Shown here: in pieces, positions 8,248 to 16,889 of the stretch
Numbering within the stretch: position 1 is the first letter of the stretch
Layout: each line of letters starts with the position of its first letter
Assembly: GCF_017313265.1 (NCBI RefSeq)
Contig: NZ_JAFLQZ010000010.1
Span: 62,001 to 126,000, forward strand
Direction of reading: 5' to 3'
Source of the DNA: Hymenobacter telluris
GTDB lineage: Bacteria > Bacteroidota > Bacteroidia > Cytophagales > Hymenobacteraceae
Length of the DNA: 64,000 bases
Program-made: the position numbers and the translations under genes
Notes under the pieces: generated by a model
What the model saw: the letters and a program-made list of their open reading frames with translations, nothing else
The model's database searches: none
Told to the model about the DNA's origin: nothing

Positions 8248-8309
8248 TTCCCCGCAAACGCAACGGCCCGCCGTACCAAGAGGTTGCGGCGGGCCGGGTG
8301 TGTCAACTA

Positions 8310-8522
8310 TCATTTTCGCATGTTTCGGGCAGTAGCAGAGAGCTGATACATTTTACCGTCTTTGCTGAATGCCCAGATGTTACTAACTTCTCGCAAGGTC
8401 AAGTACACCTTTCCTTGTCTCACTTTGCGGCGCAACAGCCTATTCGCTTGCCGCTTGTCCTGCTTTTCTGATGCAGCGTTTGTTACGGCCATAATCGGGG
8501 TGTATCGGTAAGAGCGTGCCAT
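8310..8522 (-). CDS. Small basic conserved hypothetical protein
   Basis: 70 residues, strongly basic in the middle (KQDKRQANRLLRRKVRQGKV). The N-terminus MARSYRYTPIMAVTNAAS resembles a family of short Bacteroidota proteins starting M-x-RSYRxTP, recalled from memory. No membrane segment. Function unknown; the basic stretch could bind nucleic acid. It lies between the 41-bp array and a decayed P-loop gene, which suggests a locus prone to insertion and decay. Confidence 0.65.
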   Translation of the reverse strand: MARSYRYTPIMAVTNAASEKQDKRQANRLLRRKVRQGKVYLTLREVSNIWAFSKDGKMYQLSATARNMRK

Positions 8523-8528
8523 AACGCG

Positions 8529-8678
8529 TTACTGTTTCAGGTTGTCAAAACGGCGAGAGGCCCACGTAATTTGATGTTCACGAACTCCCGGCAGCCCCGG
8601 TAGCAGTACATAGGCGGCCGTAGTTTTGCTCGTACCGTTGCGGCCGGCTAGGAGGTAAAGGTGCGCGTAGCATGAGAG
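8529..8678 (-). pseudogene. Remnant of a zeta-toxin-like P-loop kinase gene
   Basis: Reading the minus strand downstream of 8678 gives an open stretch ending at a stop codon (8529-8531): YAHLYLLAGRNGTSKTTAAY, then VLLPGLPG, then a jump to TWASRRFDNLKQ. The first part resembles the Walker A region of zeta-toxin/UDP-N-acetylglucosamine kinase-like proteins (LLAGPNGAGKTT), with the Gly before Lys replaced by Ser. The RRFDNL part resembles a motif near the end of such proteins, so the centre appears deleted. There is no start codon; the frame is cut off by the stop of the gene at 8679. The family assignment is an inference from a short match. Confidence 0.4.
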
Positions 8679-9074
8679 CTAGGTGGTAGTCACGTCCTCT
8701 TCTATTTTGACAGTATTTCGGACCCAATTAAGGACTATCAGCCCCACCAATACTGAGACTATGCGATACAAGTAGAACTCAACCTGTGCCAGAGTAAAGC
8801 CATCAATCATTTCGTTTAAAAACCGTCCTGTTATCCGTAGCAGTGGGCTAACAATGAATGCCACTATTAGCCAAAGTTTGATATTAAGCAACGCATTTTT
8901 ATGCTTCCTCAATACCAGAAATAAGATTGCGCTTATCCACATTATATGTAGAAGCGTCAACAGCTCAAACTTTCTATTTAAAAGTAGTAGGTGTGCCAGC
9001 CCAGTGCACGCAAGAAGGATAACCAATATCCAATACACTCGCTTATCCAAAAATACCAGCTTGTGTGCCATCAT
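8679..9074 (-). CDS. Small multi-pass membrane protein, AT-rich
   Basis: 131 residues with four likely transmembrane segments (about 14-30, 37-55, 65-83 and 98-118). I do not recognise it. Hand counts of three lines give about 41% GC, against about 60% in neighbours, and codon use is unlike them, so it may be a recent acquisition. ATGs at 9074 and 9071 are both possible. It ends next to the decayed P-loop remnant and starts 23 bp after the carboxylase stop. Confidence 0.6.
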   Translation of the reverse strand: MMAHKLVFLDKRVYWILVILLACTGLAHLLLLNRKFELLTLLHIMWISAILFLVLRKHKNALLNIKLWLIVAFIVSPLLRITGRFLNEMIDGFTLAQVEFYLYRIVSVLVGLIVLNWVRNTVKIEEDVTTT

Positions 9075-9096
9075 TCAATACTTATTTGATTCCTCC

Positions 9097-10725
9097 TCAC
9101 ACCTGAATCACGCCCACGTTGTACGCCTTTTCAATCGGTGCGTGGTTGGCCATGCTGATGCCCTGGGAAATGATTTTGCGGGTTTCCAGCGGGTCGATGA
9201 TGGCATCTACCCAGAGGCGGGCCGCGGCGTAGTAGGGCGAGAGTTGCTCGTCGTAGCGGGCTTTGATGCGGTCCAGCAGTTCCTTCTCGGCTTCGGGCGT
9301 GATGACTTCGCCTTTAGCTTTTAGTGAGGCTACCTGAATCTGGAGGAGCGTGTTGGCGGCGGCGGCTCCGCTCATTACAGCTAGCTGGGCAGTAGGCCAG
9401 GCTACTATCAGGCGCGGGTCGTAGGCTTTGCCGCACATGGCGTAGTTGCCGGCCCCGTAGCTGTTCCCGATTATTACCGAGAACTTGGGTACCACCGAGT
9501 TGCTCATGGCATTCACCATCTTGGCGCCGTCCTTGATGATGCCGCCGTGCTCACTCTGCGAACCGACCATGAAGCCCGACACGTCGTGCAGGAACACCAG
9601 CGGGATGCGCTTCTGGTTGCAGTTCATGATGAAGCGCGCCGCCTTGTCGGCCGAGTCGCTATAAATAACGCCGCCCATCTGCATGGCGCCCTTTTTGGTC
9701 TTCACGATTTTGCGCTGGTTGGCCACAATGCCCACGGCCCAGCCATCAATGCGCGCCAGCCCGCAAATCAGCGTCTGGCCGTATAGGTCCTTATAAGGTT
9801 CGAACTCGGAATCATCCACCAGCCGGTTGATAATGTCCATCATGTCGTAGGGCTTGGCGCGGTCGGCGGGCAGCAGGCCGTAAATTTCCTGCGGATTCTG
9901 CTTGGGCGCGGCGGGCACTTTGCGCGAGAAGCCAGCCGTAGCGTGGCCACCCAGCTTGTCGAAGATGTTGCGGATATGGTCCAGGCATTCCTCGTCGTTG
10001 GCAAACTTGTAGTCGGTCACGCCCGAAATTTCCGAGTGGGTGGTAGCCCCGCCCAGCGTCTCATTGTCGATACTCTCACCAATGGCCGACTTCACCAGGT
10101 AGGAGCCCGCCAGGAACACCGAGCCGGTACCGTCCACAATCATGGCCTCGTCGCTCATAATGGGCAGGTAGGCCCCGCCGGCCACGCACGGCCCCATAAT
10201 GGCGGCCAGTTGCACGATGCCCATGCTGCTCATCACGGCGTTGTTGCGGAAGATGCGGCCAAAGTGCTCCTTATCCGGGAAGATTTCATCCTGCATGGGC
10301 AGGTACACCCCCGCCGAATCCACCAGATAAATAATGGGCAGCTTGTTTTCAATGCTGATTTCCTGGGCCCGTAGGTTCTTCTTGGCCGTAATCGGGAACC
10401 AGGCGCCGGCCTTCACCGTGGCGTCGTTGGCTACCACCACGCACTGCCGGCCTTGTACCCAGCCAATTACCACCACCACGCCGCCGCTCGGGCAGCCACC
10501 TTCCTCCTGGTACATCCCCTCCCCCGCAAACGCCCCAATTTCCACCGTTTCGGCGCCTTTATCCAGCAGGTACTCTATCCGCTCCCGCGCCGTGAGCTTG
10601 CCTTTCGCTTTATGGGCTGCAATGCGCTTCTCGCCGCCCCCGAGGGCCACTTTTTTCAGGCGCTGGGAAAGCTGGAAATTCAGTTGCTTGACGCTGTCTT
10701 CGTTTTTATTGAATTCGAGGTTCAT
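9097..10725 (-). CDS. Acyl-CoA carboxylase carboxyltransferase subunit
   Basis: 542 residues from ATG 10725; an in-frame GTG upstream would only add repeat-derived residues. It transfers the carboxyl group from biotin to an acyl-CoA (propionyl-CoA, or 3-methylcrotonyl-CoA given the length). Seen: KGKLTARERIEYLLDKG, then the N-terminal crotonase-like half with IYLVDSAGVYLPMQDEIFPD and GPCVAGGAYLPIMSDEA, and the C-terminal half with FLHDVSGFMVGSQSEHGGII and IGNSYGAGNYAMCGKAYDPR. The GxYLPxQ and FHFGRIFRN-like context favours methylcrotonyl-CoA carboxylase beta, but substrate is uncertain. No biotin carboxylase gene is adjacent. Confidence 0.85.
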   Translation of the reverse strand: MNLEFNKNEDSVKQLNFQLSQRLKKVALGGGEKRIAAHKAKGKLTARERIEYLLDKGAETVEIGAFAGEGMYQEEGGCPSGGVVVVIGWVQGRQCVVVANDATVKAGAWFPITAKKNLRAQEISIENKLPIIYLVDSAGVYLPMQDEIFPDKEHFGRIFRNNAVMSSMGIVQLAAIMGPCVAGGAYLPIMSDEAMIVDGTGSVFLAGSYLVKSAIGESIDNETLGGATTHSEISGVTDYKFANDEECLDHIRNIFDKLGGHATAGFSRKVPAAPKQNPQEIYGLLPADRAKPYDMMDIINRLVDDSEFEPYKDLYGQTLICGLARIDGWAVGIVANQRKIVKTKKGAMQMGGVIYSDSADKAARFIMNCNQKRIPLVFLHDVSGFMVGSQSEHGGIIKDGAKMVNAMSNSVVPKFSVIIGNSYGAGNYAMCGKAYDPRLIVAWPTAQLAVMSGAAAANTLLQIQVASLKAKGEVITPEAEKELLDRIKARYDEQLSPYYAAARLWVDAIIDPLETRKIISQGISMANHAPIEKAYNVGVIQV

Positions 10726-10745
10726 GGGGGTGGGAATGGGGAGGA

Positions 10746-10848
10746 GGTGAAGTGGTGAAATGGTGAAGTGGTGAGTTTGATGTTCTGTTTGCGCCACATG
10801 GGCCATTAGAACGTTAGACTCATCACTTCACCATTTCACCACTTCACC
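10746..10848. repeat. Intercistronic word-repeat hairpin E3
   Basis: Arms 10746-10780 and 10814-10848 pair over about 33 bp with three mismatches. Built from 8-nt words (GGTGAAGT, GGTGAAAT, GATGAGTC). It lies between the MlaD-like and carboxylase genes, both on the minus strand, ending 20 nt before the carboxylase ATG. The loop shares GCCATTAGAACG with E2. Confidence 0.78.
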
Positions 10849-10862
10849 ATTGGGTAGAGAAC

Positions 10863-10891
10863 AAAAAAATCCGCCCCTCACGGGGCGGATT
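10863..10891 (-). terminator. Rho-independent terminator after the MCE gene
   Basis: On the minus strand AATCCGCCCC / GGGGCGGATT forms a 10-bp GC-rich stem with a 4-nt loop followed by a run of T (A7 on the plus strand, 10863-10869). It lies 35 nt after the MlaD-like stop. Confidence 0.85.
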
Positions 10892-10925
10892 CAAAGGTAA
10901 GATGATTGTCGATTTACCGGCGCGG

Positions 10926-11930
10926 CTACTTGAGCGTGGTCTTGGTTTCAGTTTCCGTTACGGTACCGTTGGGCTTGGTAGTGGTAGTTTCCACTTCCTT
11001 CTTGGCCTTGTCTTTGCCGCCGCCAAATACCGAGAAATGCACATAGCGTTTCGGGTTGGCCTGGAAGTCGGTGAGCAGGGAGTTGGTGCTGGCGGCCGTG
11101 GCGTTGAGGTTGTTGTAGAGCAGCGTGTCGTTGATGAGCTTGCCCAACGAGCCATTCTGGTCGGAAAGGGAGCGGTTCAGCGCCGTCATGGTGCCTTGGG
11201 CTTCGGTCATGGTGGCGTTGAGCTTGCGCATGGCCGGACCTACTGGCGCGTTTTTCAGCGAGTCGCTGAGTTGGCTGAAGTTGCTGGCAATCTGGTCGAA
11301 CTTAGCGCTGGTTCTGTTCAGATCGGCCGTGAGGCGGGCCATGTTGGTGGTAATCTGGTTGATGTTGCGCTGGTTGGCTACCAGCAGGTTGCGCAGGGCC
11401 TCGGTACTACCCTGTGCGTTGAGCAGCGTGGCCTGCAAGCTGATGCGGGCATCTTTGTTGAGGAAGCTGTTCACTTTGGTCAGCGTGGAATCAACGGTAC
11501 CGAGTACGGGCAGTGCCTTGGCCTGAAACGCATCGGTGATACTGGCTACGGTGTACGACTTCAACTCCTCACCCCCGTCGTATACTTTCGAGTTTTTACC
11601 CAGAAACAGCGTAATGGTTTTTGAGCCCAGCAGCGACCCGCTCAAACTGGCCACCGTTGAGTCGCCGACCGTGACGCCCTTTTGCAGTTCCACTGCCACC
11701 CGAATGCGGTTGGCTTGTTCGGGCAGCAGCTTCATTTCTTTCACCTGCCCTACTTTAATACCGTTCAGGATAACAGGGTTGCCCACGGCCAGTCCATCCA
11801 CGTTGTCATAGACAGTATAGTAAGTGCGATCAGACGAAAGCAGATTGCTGCCTTTCAAAAAATTGAATCCTAAAAACAAGGCTGCTATGGCTACAATGCC
11901 AAGCAAAGCCACTTTAATTTCTTTCGCCAC
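10926..11930 (-). CDS. MlaD/MCE family protein
   Basis: 334 residues. An N-terminal signal anchor (VALLGIVAIAALFLGFNFLK) is followed by one MCE domain at about 35-120 with the hallmark VDGLAVGNPVILNGIKVGQV. The rest (about 150-290) is a long amphipathic helical region rich in Asn, Thr, Ser and Leu, typical of MCE proteins that form hexameric tunnels for lipid transport. The C-terminus is Thr/Lys-rich. In proteobacteria MlaD works with MlaF and MlaE to move phospholipids between membranes; those partners are not here. The amidase gene lies 60 bp upstream on the same strand, so both may be co-transcribed envelope genes. Confidence 0.88.
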   Translation of the reverse strand: MAKEIKVALLGIVAIAALFLGFNFLKGSNLLSSDRTYYTVYDNVDGLAVGNPVILNGIKVGQVKEMKLLPEQANRIRVAVELQKGVTVGDSTVASLSGSLLGSKTITLFLGKNSKVYDGGEELKSYTVASITDAFQAKALPVLGTVDSTLTKVNSFLNKDARISLQATLLNAQGSTEALRNLLVANQRNINQITTNMARLTADLNRTSAKFDQIASNFSQLSDSLKNAPVGPAMRKLNATMTEAQGTMTALNRSLSDQNGSLGKLINDTLLYNNLNATAASTNSLLTDFQANPKRYVHFSVFGGGKDKAKKEVETTTTKPNGTVTETETKTTLK

Positions 11931-11990
11931 TGTGGTCTGTAGTTAGTGAGATGGGAGGAGAGAGCTGGCCACGAAAAGCGTACAACAGGA

Positions 11991-12818
11991 TTATTCCCCG
12001 TTCATACCCTCCAGTTCATTCTTATAGTCGCGGAAGGCCCGGTAAATACCCGAAGCCATATACGATTGCCCGGCTTTATCGTTCAGATACTTCTCCTCGG
12101 TGCGGTTGGTGAGGAAGCCTGCTTCAATAAGCACCGACGGCATTGTGGACTTCCAGAGCACCAAAAAACCCGCCTGTTTTACCCCGCGCGACGGACGCTT
12201 AACGGTGGTGCGGAACTGCCGATCCACCTTCTGCGCAAACCGGATGCTGTTTACAATGTGCGCGCTCTGGTAGAGCGAGAACAGGATATGGCTTTGCGGC
12301 GAAGTCGGGTCGAAGCCGTTGTAACGCTCCTGGTAGTTGTCTTCTTGCAGAATAACGGCGTTTTCGCGCTTCGCCACCGATAAGTTGGCGTCGGTCTTGT
12401 GCGGCCCCATCGTCCAAACCTCAGTGCCGTAGGCGTTGGGCGCGGCGGCGTTGCAGTGCACCGAAATAAAGAGGTCAGCATTGTTTTTGTTGGCAATGCC
12501 CGCCCGGTCGGCCAGCTCCACAAACACGTTGGTTTTGCGGGTATACACCACCTTCACCCCGGGCATGCTGTCCTGAATCAGACGACCCAATTCCAGCACT
12601 ATTTTCAGGGCCACATCAGCCTCCCGGGCCGATACGCCCGCGCAGCCCCGGTCTTTGCCCCCGTGGCCAGCATCAAGCACTACCGTCCGCAGCCGGTAGC
12701 CCGCTGGTGCTGCGCGCAGCACTGGCTGGGGGCGCACTGAGGCTTCCGGCGTAATGGCCGCCGGAGAGCCGGAAAAACACAACATGCCTATAAGGCACAA
12801 GCCGACAATATTCCGCAC
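11991..12818 (-). CDS. N-acetylmuramoyl-L-alanine amidase (Amidase_3)
   Basis: 275 residues if the GTG at 12818 is the start; this gives a signal peptide (VRNIVGLCLIGMLCFSGSPA). The frame is open upstream to 13091, but that part overlaps the divergent lptD gene. The catalytic domain follows: TVVLDAGHGGKDRGC (Zn ligand His), then a Glu-containing READVALKIVLELG, VVYTRKTNVFVELADRAGIA, FISVHCNAA (second Zn His) and PSVLIEAGFLTNRTEEKYLN with the catalytic Glu. It cleaves the bond between MurNAc and the stem peptide in the periplasm, typically at division. Its MCE neighbour is downstream. Confidence 0.87.
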   Translation of the reverse strand: MRNIVGLCLIGMLCFSGSPAAITPEASVRPQPVLRAAPAGYRLRTVVLDAGHGGKDRGCAGVSAREADVALKIVLELGRLIQDSMPGVKVVYTRKTNVFVELADRAGIANKNNADLFISVHCNAAAPNAYGTEVWTMGPHKTDANLSVAKRENAVILQEDNYQERYNGFDPTSPQSHILFSLYQSAHIVNSIRFAQKVDRQFRTTVKRPSRGVKQAGFLVLWKSTMPSVLIEAGFLTNRTEEKYLNDKAGQSYMASGIYRAFRDYKNELEGMNGE

Positions 12819-12848
12819 AGATTTCGTTAGTGAAGGGCAGCGACCCGC

Positions 12849-12857
12849 TACCTTTGC
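12849..12857 (+). promoter_or_regulatory. -7 box TACCTTTGC upstream of lptD
   Basis: Consensus Bacteroidota -7 box, 31 nt before the GTG start of the LptD gene. It lies inside the upstream extension of the divergent amidase frame, which supports a late amidase start. Confidence 0.6.
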
Positions 12858-12888
12858 AAACCGCCACAAAATAAACGAATAAAACCAC

Positions 12889-15840
12889 GTGGCCCTACCC
12901 GTGCCTTTGTCCGACATTAGTATTATTTTCTTTATCAAAGCACTACGCCGGACTATCCGGGGAGTTGCTCCCGTGTTGCTACTTGGAATCCTGCTGTGCT
13001 GCTTGGCAACGGAAGCGCAGGCGCAGGTGCCTACGCCCGTGCGGCGCCCCGGCACTGGGGTTCGTTCCGATGTGCGCACGCCGCCGCCCATCTTGCGGAC
13101 CGATACTATTCAGACAACGCGCACTCGCCGGGCAGGCGCTGCCCCCGACACTACAGGCCTAGTACGGCAAACCGGTACCGATTCGTTGCAACTAGCGGCG
13201 GGCAACAAGCGCAAAGGCAGCGTGGAAACCACCGTGAAGTATGCCGCCAAAGATTCTATCCGCTTCAATGTGCAGGAAAAGCGGGCCGTGCTCTATGACA
13301 AAGCCAACGTAGATTACGGCGAAATATCCTTGAAAGCCGCGGTAATTACCGTGGATTACAGCAAGAACCTACTCACGGCCGAAGGTGCCCCCGACTCGTT
13401 GGGTAAGGTCCAGGACAAGCCAATTTTCAAGAACGGCGCCGAGAATTACCAGGCCGGGCGCATCAATTACAACTTCAAAACCAAGAAGGGCAAGATTGCC
13501 GAAGCCGTAACCCAGCAGGGCGAAGGCTACGTGCACGCCGAGGTTATCAAGAAAAACCAGTTCAACGAAATCTACGGGCGCAACGGGCGCTACACCACCT
13601 GTAACCTGGAGAACCCGCACTTCTTCATCAATGCCACCAAGATGAAGATGATTCCGGGCCAGAAGGTAATAACCGGCCCGTTCAACTTGGTTATCGGCGA
13701 CATTCCGACGCCGCTGGGGTTGCCGTTCGGCTATTTCCCATCACCCAGCAAAAAACGTGCTTCGGGCTTGATTATTCCCACCTTTGGCACGTCCACCGAC
13801 CGGGGTTTCTTCCTGCGCAACGGCGGCTACTATTGGGCCGCCAGCGACAATATCGGCCTGCGTCTTACCGGCGACATTTACTCCGGAGCGAATCAGGATT
13901 TTGGGGGCTGGCGTGGCACCGCCGAAATGCAGTACATCAAGCGTTACCGCTACAACGGCCTGCTCAGCTTCGAATATTCGTCGCGGCCTCCTACGCTGCT
14001 TCAAACACCTGACGGAACCACCACCAGCCCGATTACCCAGCAGCAGTTCGCCCCCAAAACCTTCTGGCTGAACTGGACCCACTCGCCTACCCCCCGGCCT
14101 GGTGGCGGCCGGTTCTCGGCCAGCGTACGGGCAGGTAGCTCGGCCTACAACCAGCAAAACACCTTTGACGCTGCTCGTTATCTAACGCCGGCTTTCAACT
14201 CCACCATCAGCTACAGCAAGCAGTTGCGCAACGCGCCCATCAACTACTCGCTGAACCTAAGCCAAAGCCAGAACACCCAAACCGGCACCATGGATTTCAC
14301 CCTGCCCGATATTACGGTGGGTGTGGCCCGGCAGTACCCCTACCAATGGCTGGGCCTGGCCCCCACCGGCAAGTTCTACGAGCAGTTTGCCTTCTCCTAC
14401 ACCCTCACCTCCCAGAATCGCCTCACCAACACCCAGCCGGCCCGTACGCTCACCGACGGATTGCCATTGCTAGGCGGCACCACTACCAGCAGCATTATTC
14501 CTATCAAACTATCCAACATCGACCAGTTGCTGCGTAACTCCCAAACCAGCATCCTACACGATTTCAACATTTCCTTAGGCAGCTACAACTTCTTCAAAGT
14601 CATTAACCTTGCTCCTGCTTTCACTTACAAGGAAGCCTGGTATCTAAAGAAACTAAACTATAGCTACGATAATGTGGCTCAAGCGGTACGGATTGATACA
14701 TTGCGTGACTTCAACCGCATCAGCGACTATTCAAGTGGGTTCAATGTGAATCTCGGCACCAACGTGTATGGCCTCTATCAGATAAACAGCAAAAAAATCC
14801 AGGCAATTCGGCATAAAGTCACTCCAAACATCAGTTTGAACTACGTACCTGGCAGAAGTGCTAGAAGCCTGGATAGAATCAACCAGACTATAGACTTACC
14901 GCTTGGAATAGTACGGGATGCACGTGGCAACTACGTTGACAGTCGTACTTATTCCCGATATCAGGGTTTCACAGGGGCACCTTCCACTACTACTAGCTTC
15001 TCCACTAGAAGCATCGGTTTCTCGCTCCAAAATGCAGTGGAAGCTAAAGTGCGAGACAAAAACGACACCACCGGCACCACCCCATTCAAGAAGGTCAGTT
15101 TGATTGATGGACTGGATTTGAACTTTAGTTACGACTTATCAGAGCGAGATAGTCTGGCCAAGCTTACTCCTCGGCTGTCGGTTATTACCACTTCATTTCG
15201 TACGCAAGTGGCTCGTAAGCTCAACATCTTATTGAGCGCGAACTTCGATGCTTACCAGCGCGATACGGCAGGCCGAGCTATAAATAAATTTCTTTTCGAC
15301 CAGCCTGGTGGCCGCCGTTTAGTGCGCCTCACTAATGCGGCGTTGCAGATGAACTACCAGTTCAATCCCACGCAAAAGCCGGGTCGCAAGTCCAATATCA
15401 ACCGTGACGTGGCGCCGGCCAACGACCCCGCTCTGGGTGGCCCCATTCCCATTAACCCGTACGAAGACTACGTGGATTTCGAGTTACCTTGGGAATTGAG
15501 CACGGGCTTTACAGCCCAGTACACCGACCCCGGCCCCCGACCTACTCGCGGCACCTACGTGCGGCCCCGTTCCCTCACGGCGGCTTCCCTGAACATGAGC
15601 GGCTCGGTGAAGCTAACCAGCAATACCAGGGTGGGCTACACCACCAACTACGACTTCATCAACGGCACCTCGGCTTTCACGTCGCTGGATATTTTCCGTG
15701 ACTTGCATTGCTGGCAGATTACGGGTACTTGGCGGCCATTTAAAGGGTATGCGCAAGGCTATTTCGTGACTATTGCCGCGAAGTCGTCGTTGCTGCAGGA
15801 TTTGAAGTTGAACCGCAACCGGACCTTCCTCAACCGCTAA
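12889..15840 (+). CDS. lptD: LPS assembly protein LptD (Bacteroidota type)
   Basis: 983 residues from a GTG start, with a signal peptide (VAPVLLLGILLCCLATEAQA). Residues about 100-260 form an OstA/LptA-like jellyroll (VETTVKYAAKDSIRFNVQEK, ISLKAAVITVDYSKNLLTAE, then YNFKTKKGKIAEAVTQQGEG). The rest is a large beta-barrel region rich in aromatic strands and ends in Arg. LptD places LPS in the outer leaflet of the outer membrane; the Bacteroidota members are longer than E. coli LptD (784). Codon use and GC fall sharply around 14600-15300 in the barrel, as if this part was exchanged. The gene is divergent to the amidase. Confidence 0.85.
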   Translation: MALPVPLSDISIIFFIKALRRTIRGVAPVLLLGILLCCLATEAQAQVPTPVRRPGTGVRSDVRTPPPILRTDTIQTTRTRRAGAAPDTTGLVRQTGTDSLQLAAGNKRKGSVETTVKYAAKDSIRFNVQEKRAVLYDKANVDYGEISLKAAVITVDYSKNLLTAEGAPDSLGKVQDKPIFKNGAENYQAGRINYNFKTKKGKIAEAVTQQGEGYVHAEVIKKNQFNEIYGRNGRYTTCNLENPHFFINATKMKMIPGQKVITGPFNLVIGDIPTPLGLPFGYFPSPSKKRASGLIIPTFGTSTDRGFFLRNGGYYWAASDNIGLRLTGDIYSGANQDFGGWRGTAEMQYIKRYRYNGLLSFEYSSRPPTLLQTPDGTTTSPITQQQFAPKTFWLNWTHSPTPRPGGGRFSASVRAGSSAYNQQNTFDAARYLTPAFNSTISYSKQLRNAPINYSLNLSQSQNTQTGTMDFTLPDITVGVARQYPYQWLGLAPTGKFYEQFAFSYTLTSQNRLTNTQPARTLTDGLPLLGGTTTSSIIPIKLSNIDQLLRNSQTSILHDFNISLGSYNFFKVINLAPAFTYKEAWYLKKLNYSYDNVAQAVRIDTLRDFNRISDYSSGFNVNLGTNVYGLYQINSKKIQAIRHKVTPNISLNYVPGRSARSLDRINQTIDLPLGIVRDARGNYVDSRTYSRYQGFTGAPSTTTSFSTRSIGFSLQNAVEAKVRDKNDTTGTTPFKKVSLIDGLDLNFSYDLSERDSLAKLTPRLSVITTSFRTQVARKLNILLSANFDAYQRDTAGRAINKFLFDQPGGRRLVRLTNAALQMNYQFNPTQKPGRKSNINRDVAPANDPALGGPIPINPYEDYVDFELPWELSTGFTAQYTDPGPRPTRGTYVRPRSLTAASLNMSGSVKLTSNTRVGYTTNYDFINGTSAFTSLDIFRDLHCWQITGTWRPFKGYAQGYFVTIAAKSSLLQDLKLNRNRTFLNR

Positions 15841-15953
15841 ATCGTAACCCGAGTCACACAGGTTATTCGGTAGTCGAGCCGGGTGTTTGCTGGATTTTCA
15901 ACACTTTTGGCCCTTCATACCAACTCAGACCTGTCACTTACCCCCTTGCCCCT

Positions 15954-16769
15954 ATGTCGCAGCATAAAGAAGTCAAACTCGTGACCACGCACCAGTTGCT
16001 GGCAATGAAACAACGTGGCGAGAAGATTTCCATGCTCACTGCCTACGATTTTTCGATGGCAGCCATCCTCGACGGTGCGGGCATCGACGTGCTGCTGGTC
16101 GGCGACTCGGCCTCCAACGTCATGGCCGGCCACGAAACCACCCTGCCCATCACCCTCGACCAAATGATTTATCACGCTCAGAGCGTGGTACGAGCTGTGA
16201 AACGGGCTTTTGTGGTAGTGGATATGCCGTTTGGCTCGTATCAGGGCAATTCGTCGGAAGCGTTGCGTTCAGCCATCCGTATTATGAAAGAATCGGGTGG
16301 GCACGGTATCAAAGTGGAAGGCGGCGCTGAAATCAAAGACTCCATTACCCGCATCCTGACGGCGGGCATCCCCGTAATGGGCCACCTTGGCCTCACGCCC
16401 CAGAGTATCTACAAGTTTGGTACGTACACGGTACGCGCCAAAGAAGAAGCGGAAGCCCAAAAGCTCATCGACGACGCAGTTCTGCTGGAAGAGCTAGGTT
16501 GTTTTGCGGTGGTGCTGGAAAAAATTCCGTCGGCGCTAGCCAAGCGAGTAGCCGAAAAACTGACCATTCCCGTTATTGGTATCGGAGCTGGCCCTGAGGT
16601 AGACGGCCAGGTGTTGGTTGTGCACGACATGCTTGGCATTACTAAAGAATTCAAGCCGCGCTTCCTACGCCGCTACGCCGACCTCGGCGACGTTATGCAC
16701 AATGCGGTGGAACGGTACATACAGGATGTGAAAAGCCGGGACTTCCCAAGTACAGAGGAAGCGTATTAA
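15954..16769 (+). CDS. panB: 3-methyl-2-oxobutanoate hydroxymethyltransferase
   Basis: 271 residues (E. coli PanB 264). It forms ketopantoate from 2-oxoisovalerate and 5,10-methylene-tetrahydrofolate, the first step of pantothenate and CoA synthesis. Seen: ISMLTAYDFSMAAILDGAGI, the metal-site LVGDSASNVMAGHETTLPIT, VVVDMPFGSYQ, VKVEGG-like GIKVEGGAEI, IPVMGHLGLTPQSIYKFG, and IPVIGIGAGPEVDGQVLVVH near the end. No other pan gene is adjacent. Start ATG at 15954 has the usual short N-terminus. Repeat E4 begins 3 nt after the stop. Confidence 0.96.
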   Translation: MSQHKEVKLVTTHQLLAMKQRGEKISMLTAYDFSMAAILDGAGIDVLLVGDSASNVMAGHETTLPITLDQMIYHAQSVVRAVKRAFVVVDMPFGSYQGNSSEALRSAIRIMKESGGHGIKVEGGAEIKDSITRILTAGIPVMGHLGLTPQSIYKFGTYTVRAKEEAEAQKLIDDAVLLEELGCFAVVLEKIPSALAKRVAEKLTIPVIGIGAGPEVDGQVLVVHDMLGITKEFKPRFLRRYADLGDVMHNAVERYIQDVKSRDFPSTEEAY

Positions 16770-16772
16770 ATC

Positions 16773-16882
16773 AATTAAAAATGAAGAATTAAAAGTTAAA
16801 AGTTATTCTGGTTTGTGCCCTCTCATTAAAGCTGATAAGCGTACAGCCCAATTCATAATTTTTAATTTTTATTTTTTAATTC
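16773..16882. repeat. Intercistronic word-repeat hairpin E4 (AT-rich)
   Basis: Arms 16773-16804 and 16851-16882 are imperfect reverse complements built from 7-nt words (AATTAAA, AATGAAG, AGTTAAA). It fills the gap between panB and the RluA-type gene, starting 3 nt after one stop and ending 7 nt before the next start. The AT-rich arms stand out from the GC-rich surroundings. Confidence 0.72.
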
Positions 16883-16889
16883 CTTTAGA

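Noticed and set aside
8042..8263. N-terminal extension of the DinB gene
   Set aside because: It is translated 41-bp repeat sequence; the DinB family N-terminus starts at 8041.
12819..13091. Upstream extension of the amidase gene
   Set aside because: It overlaps the divergent lptD gene and its promoter box and lacks a good signal sequence.
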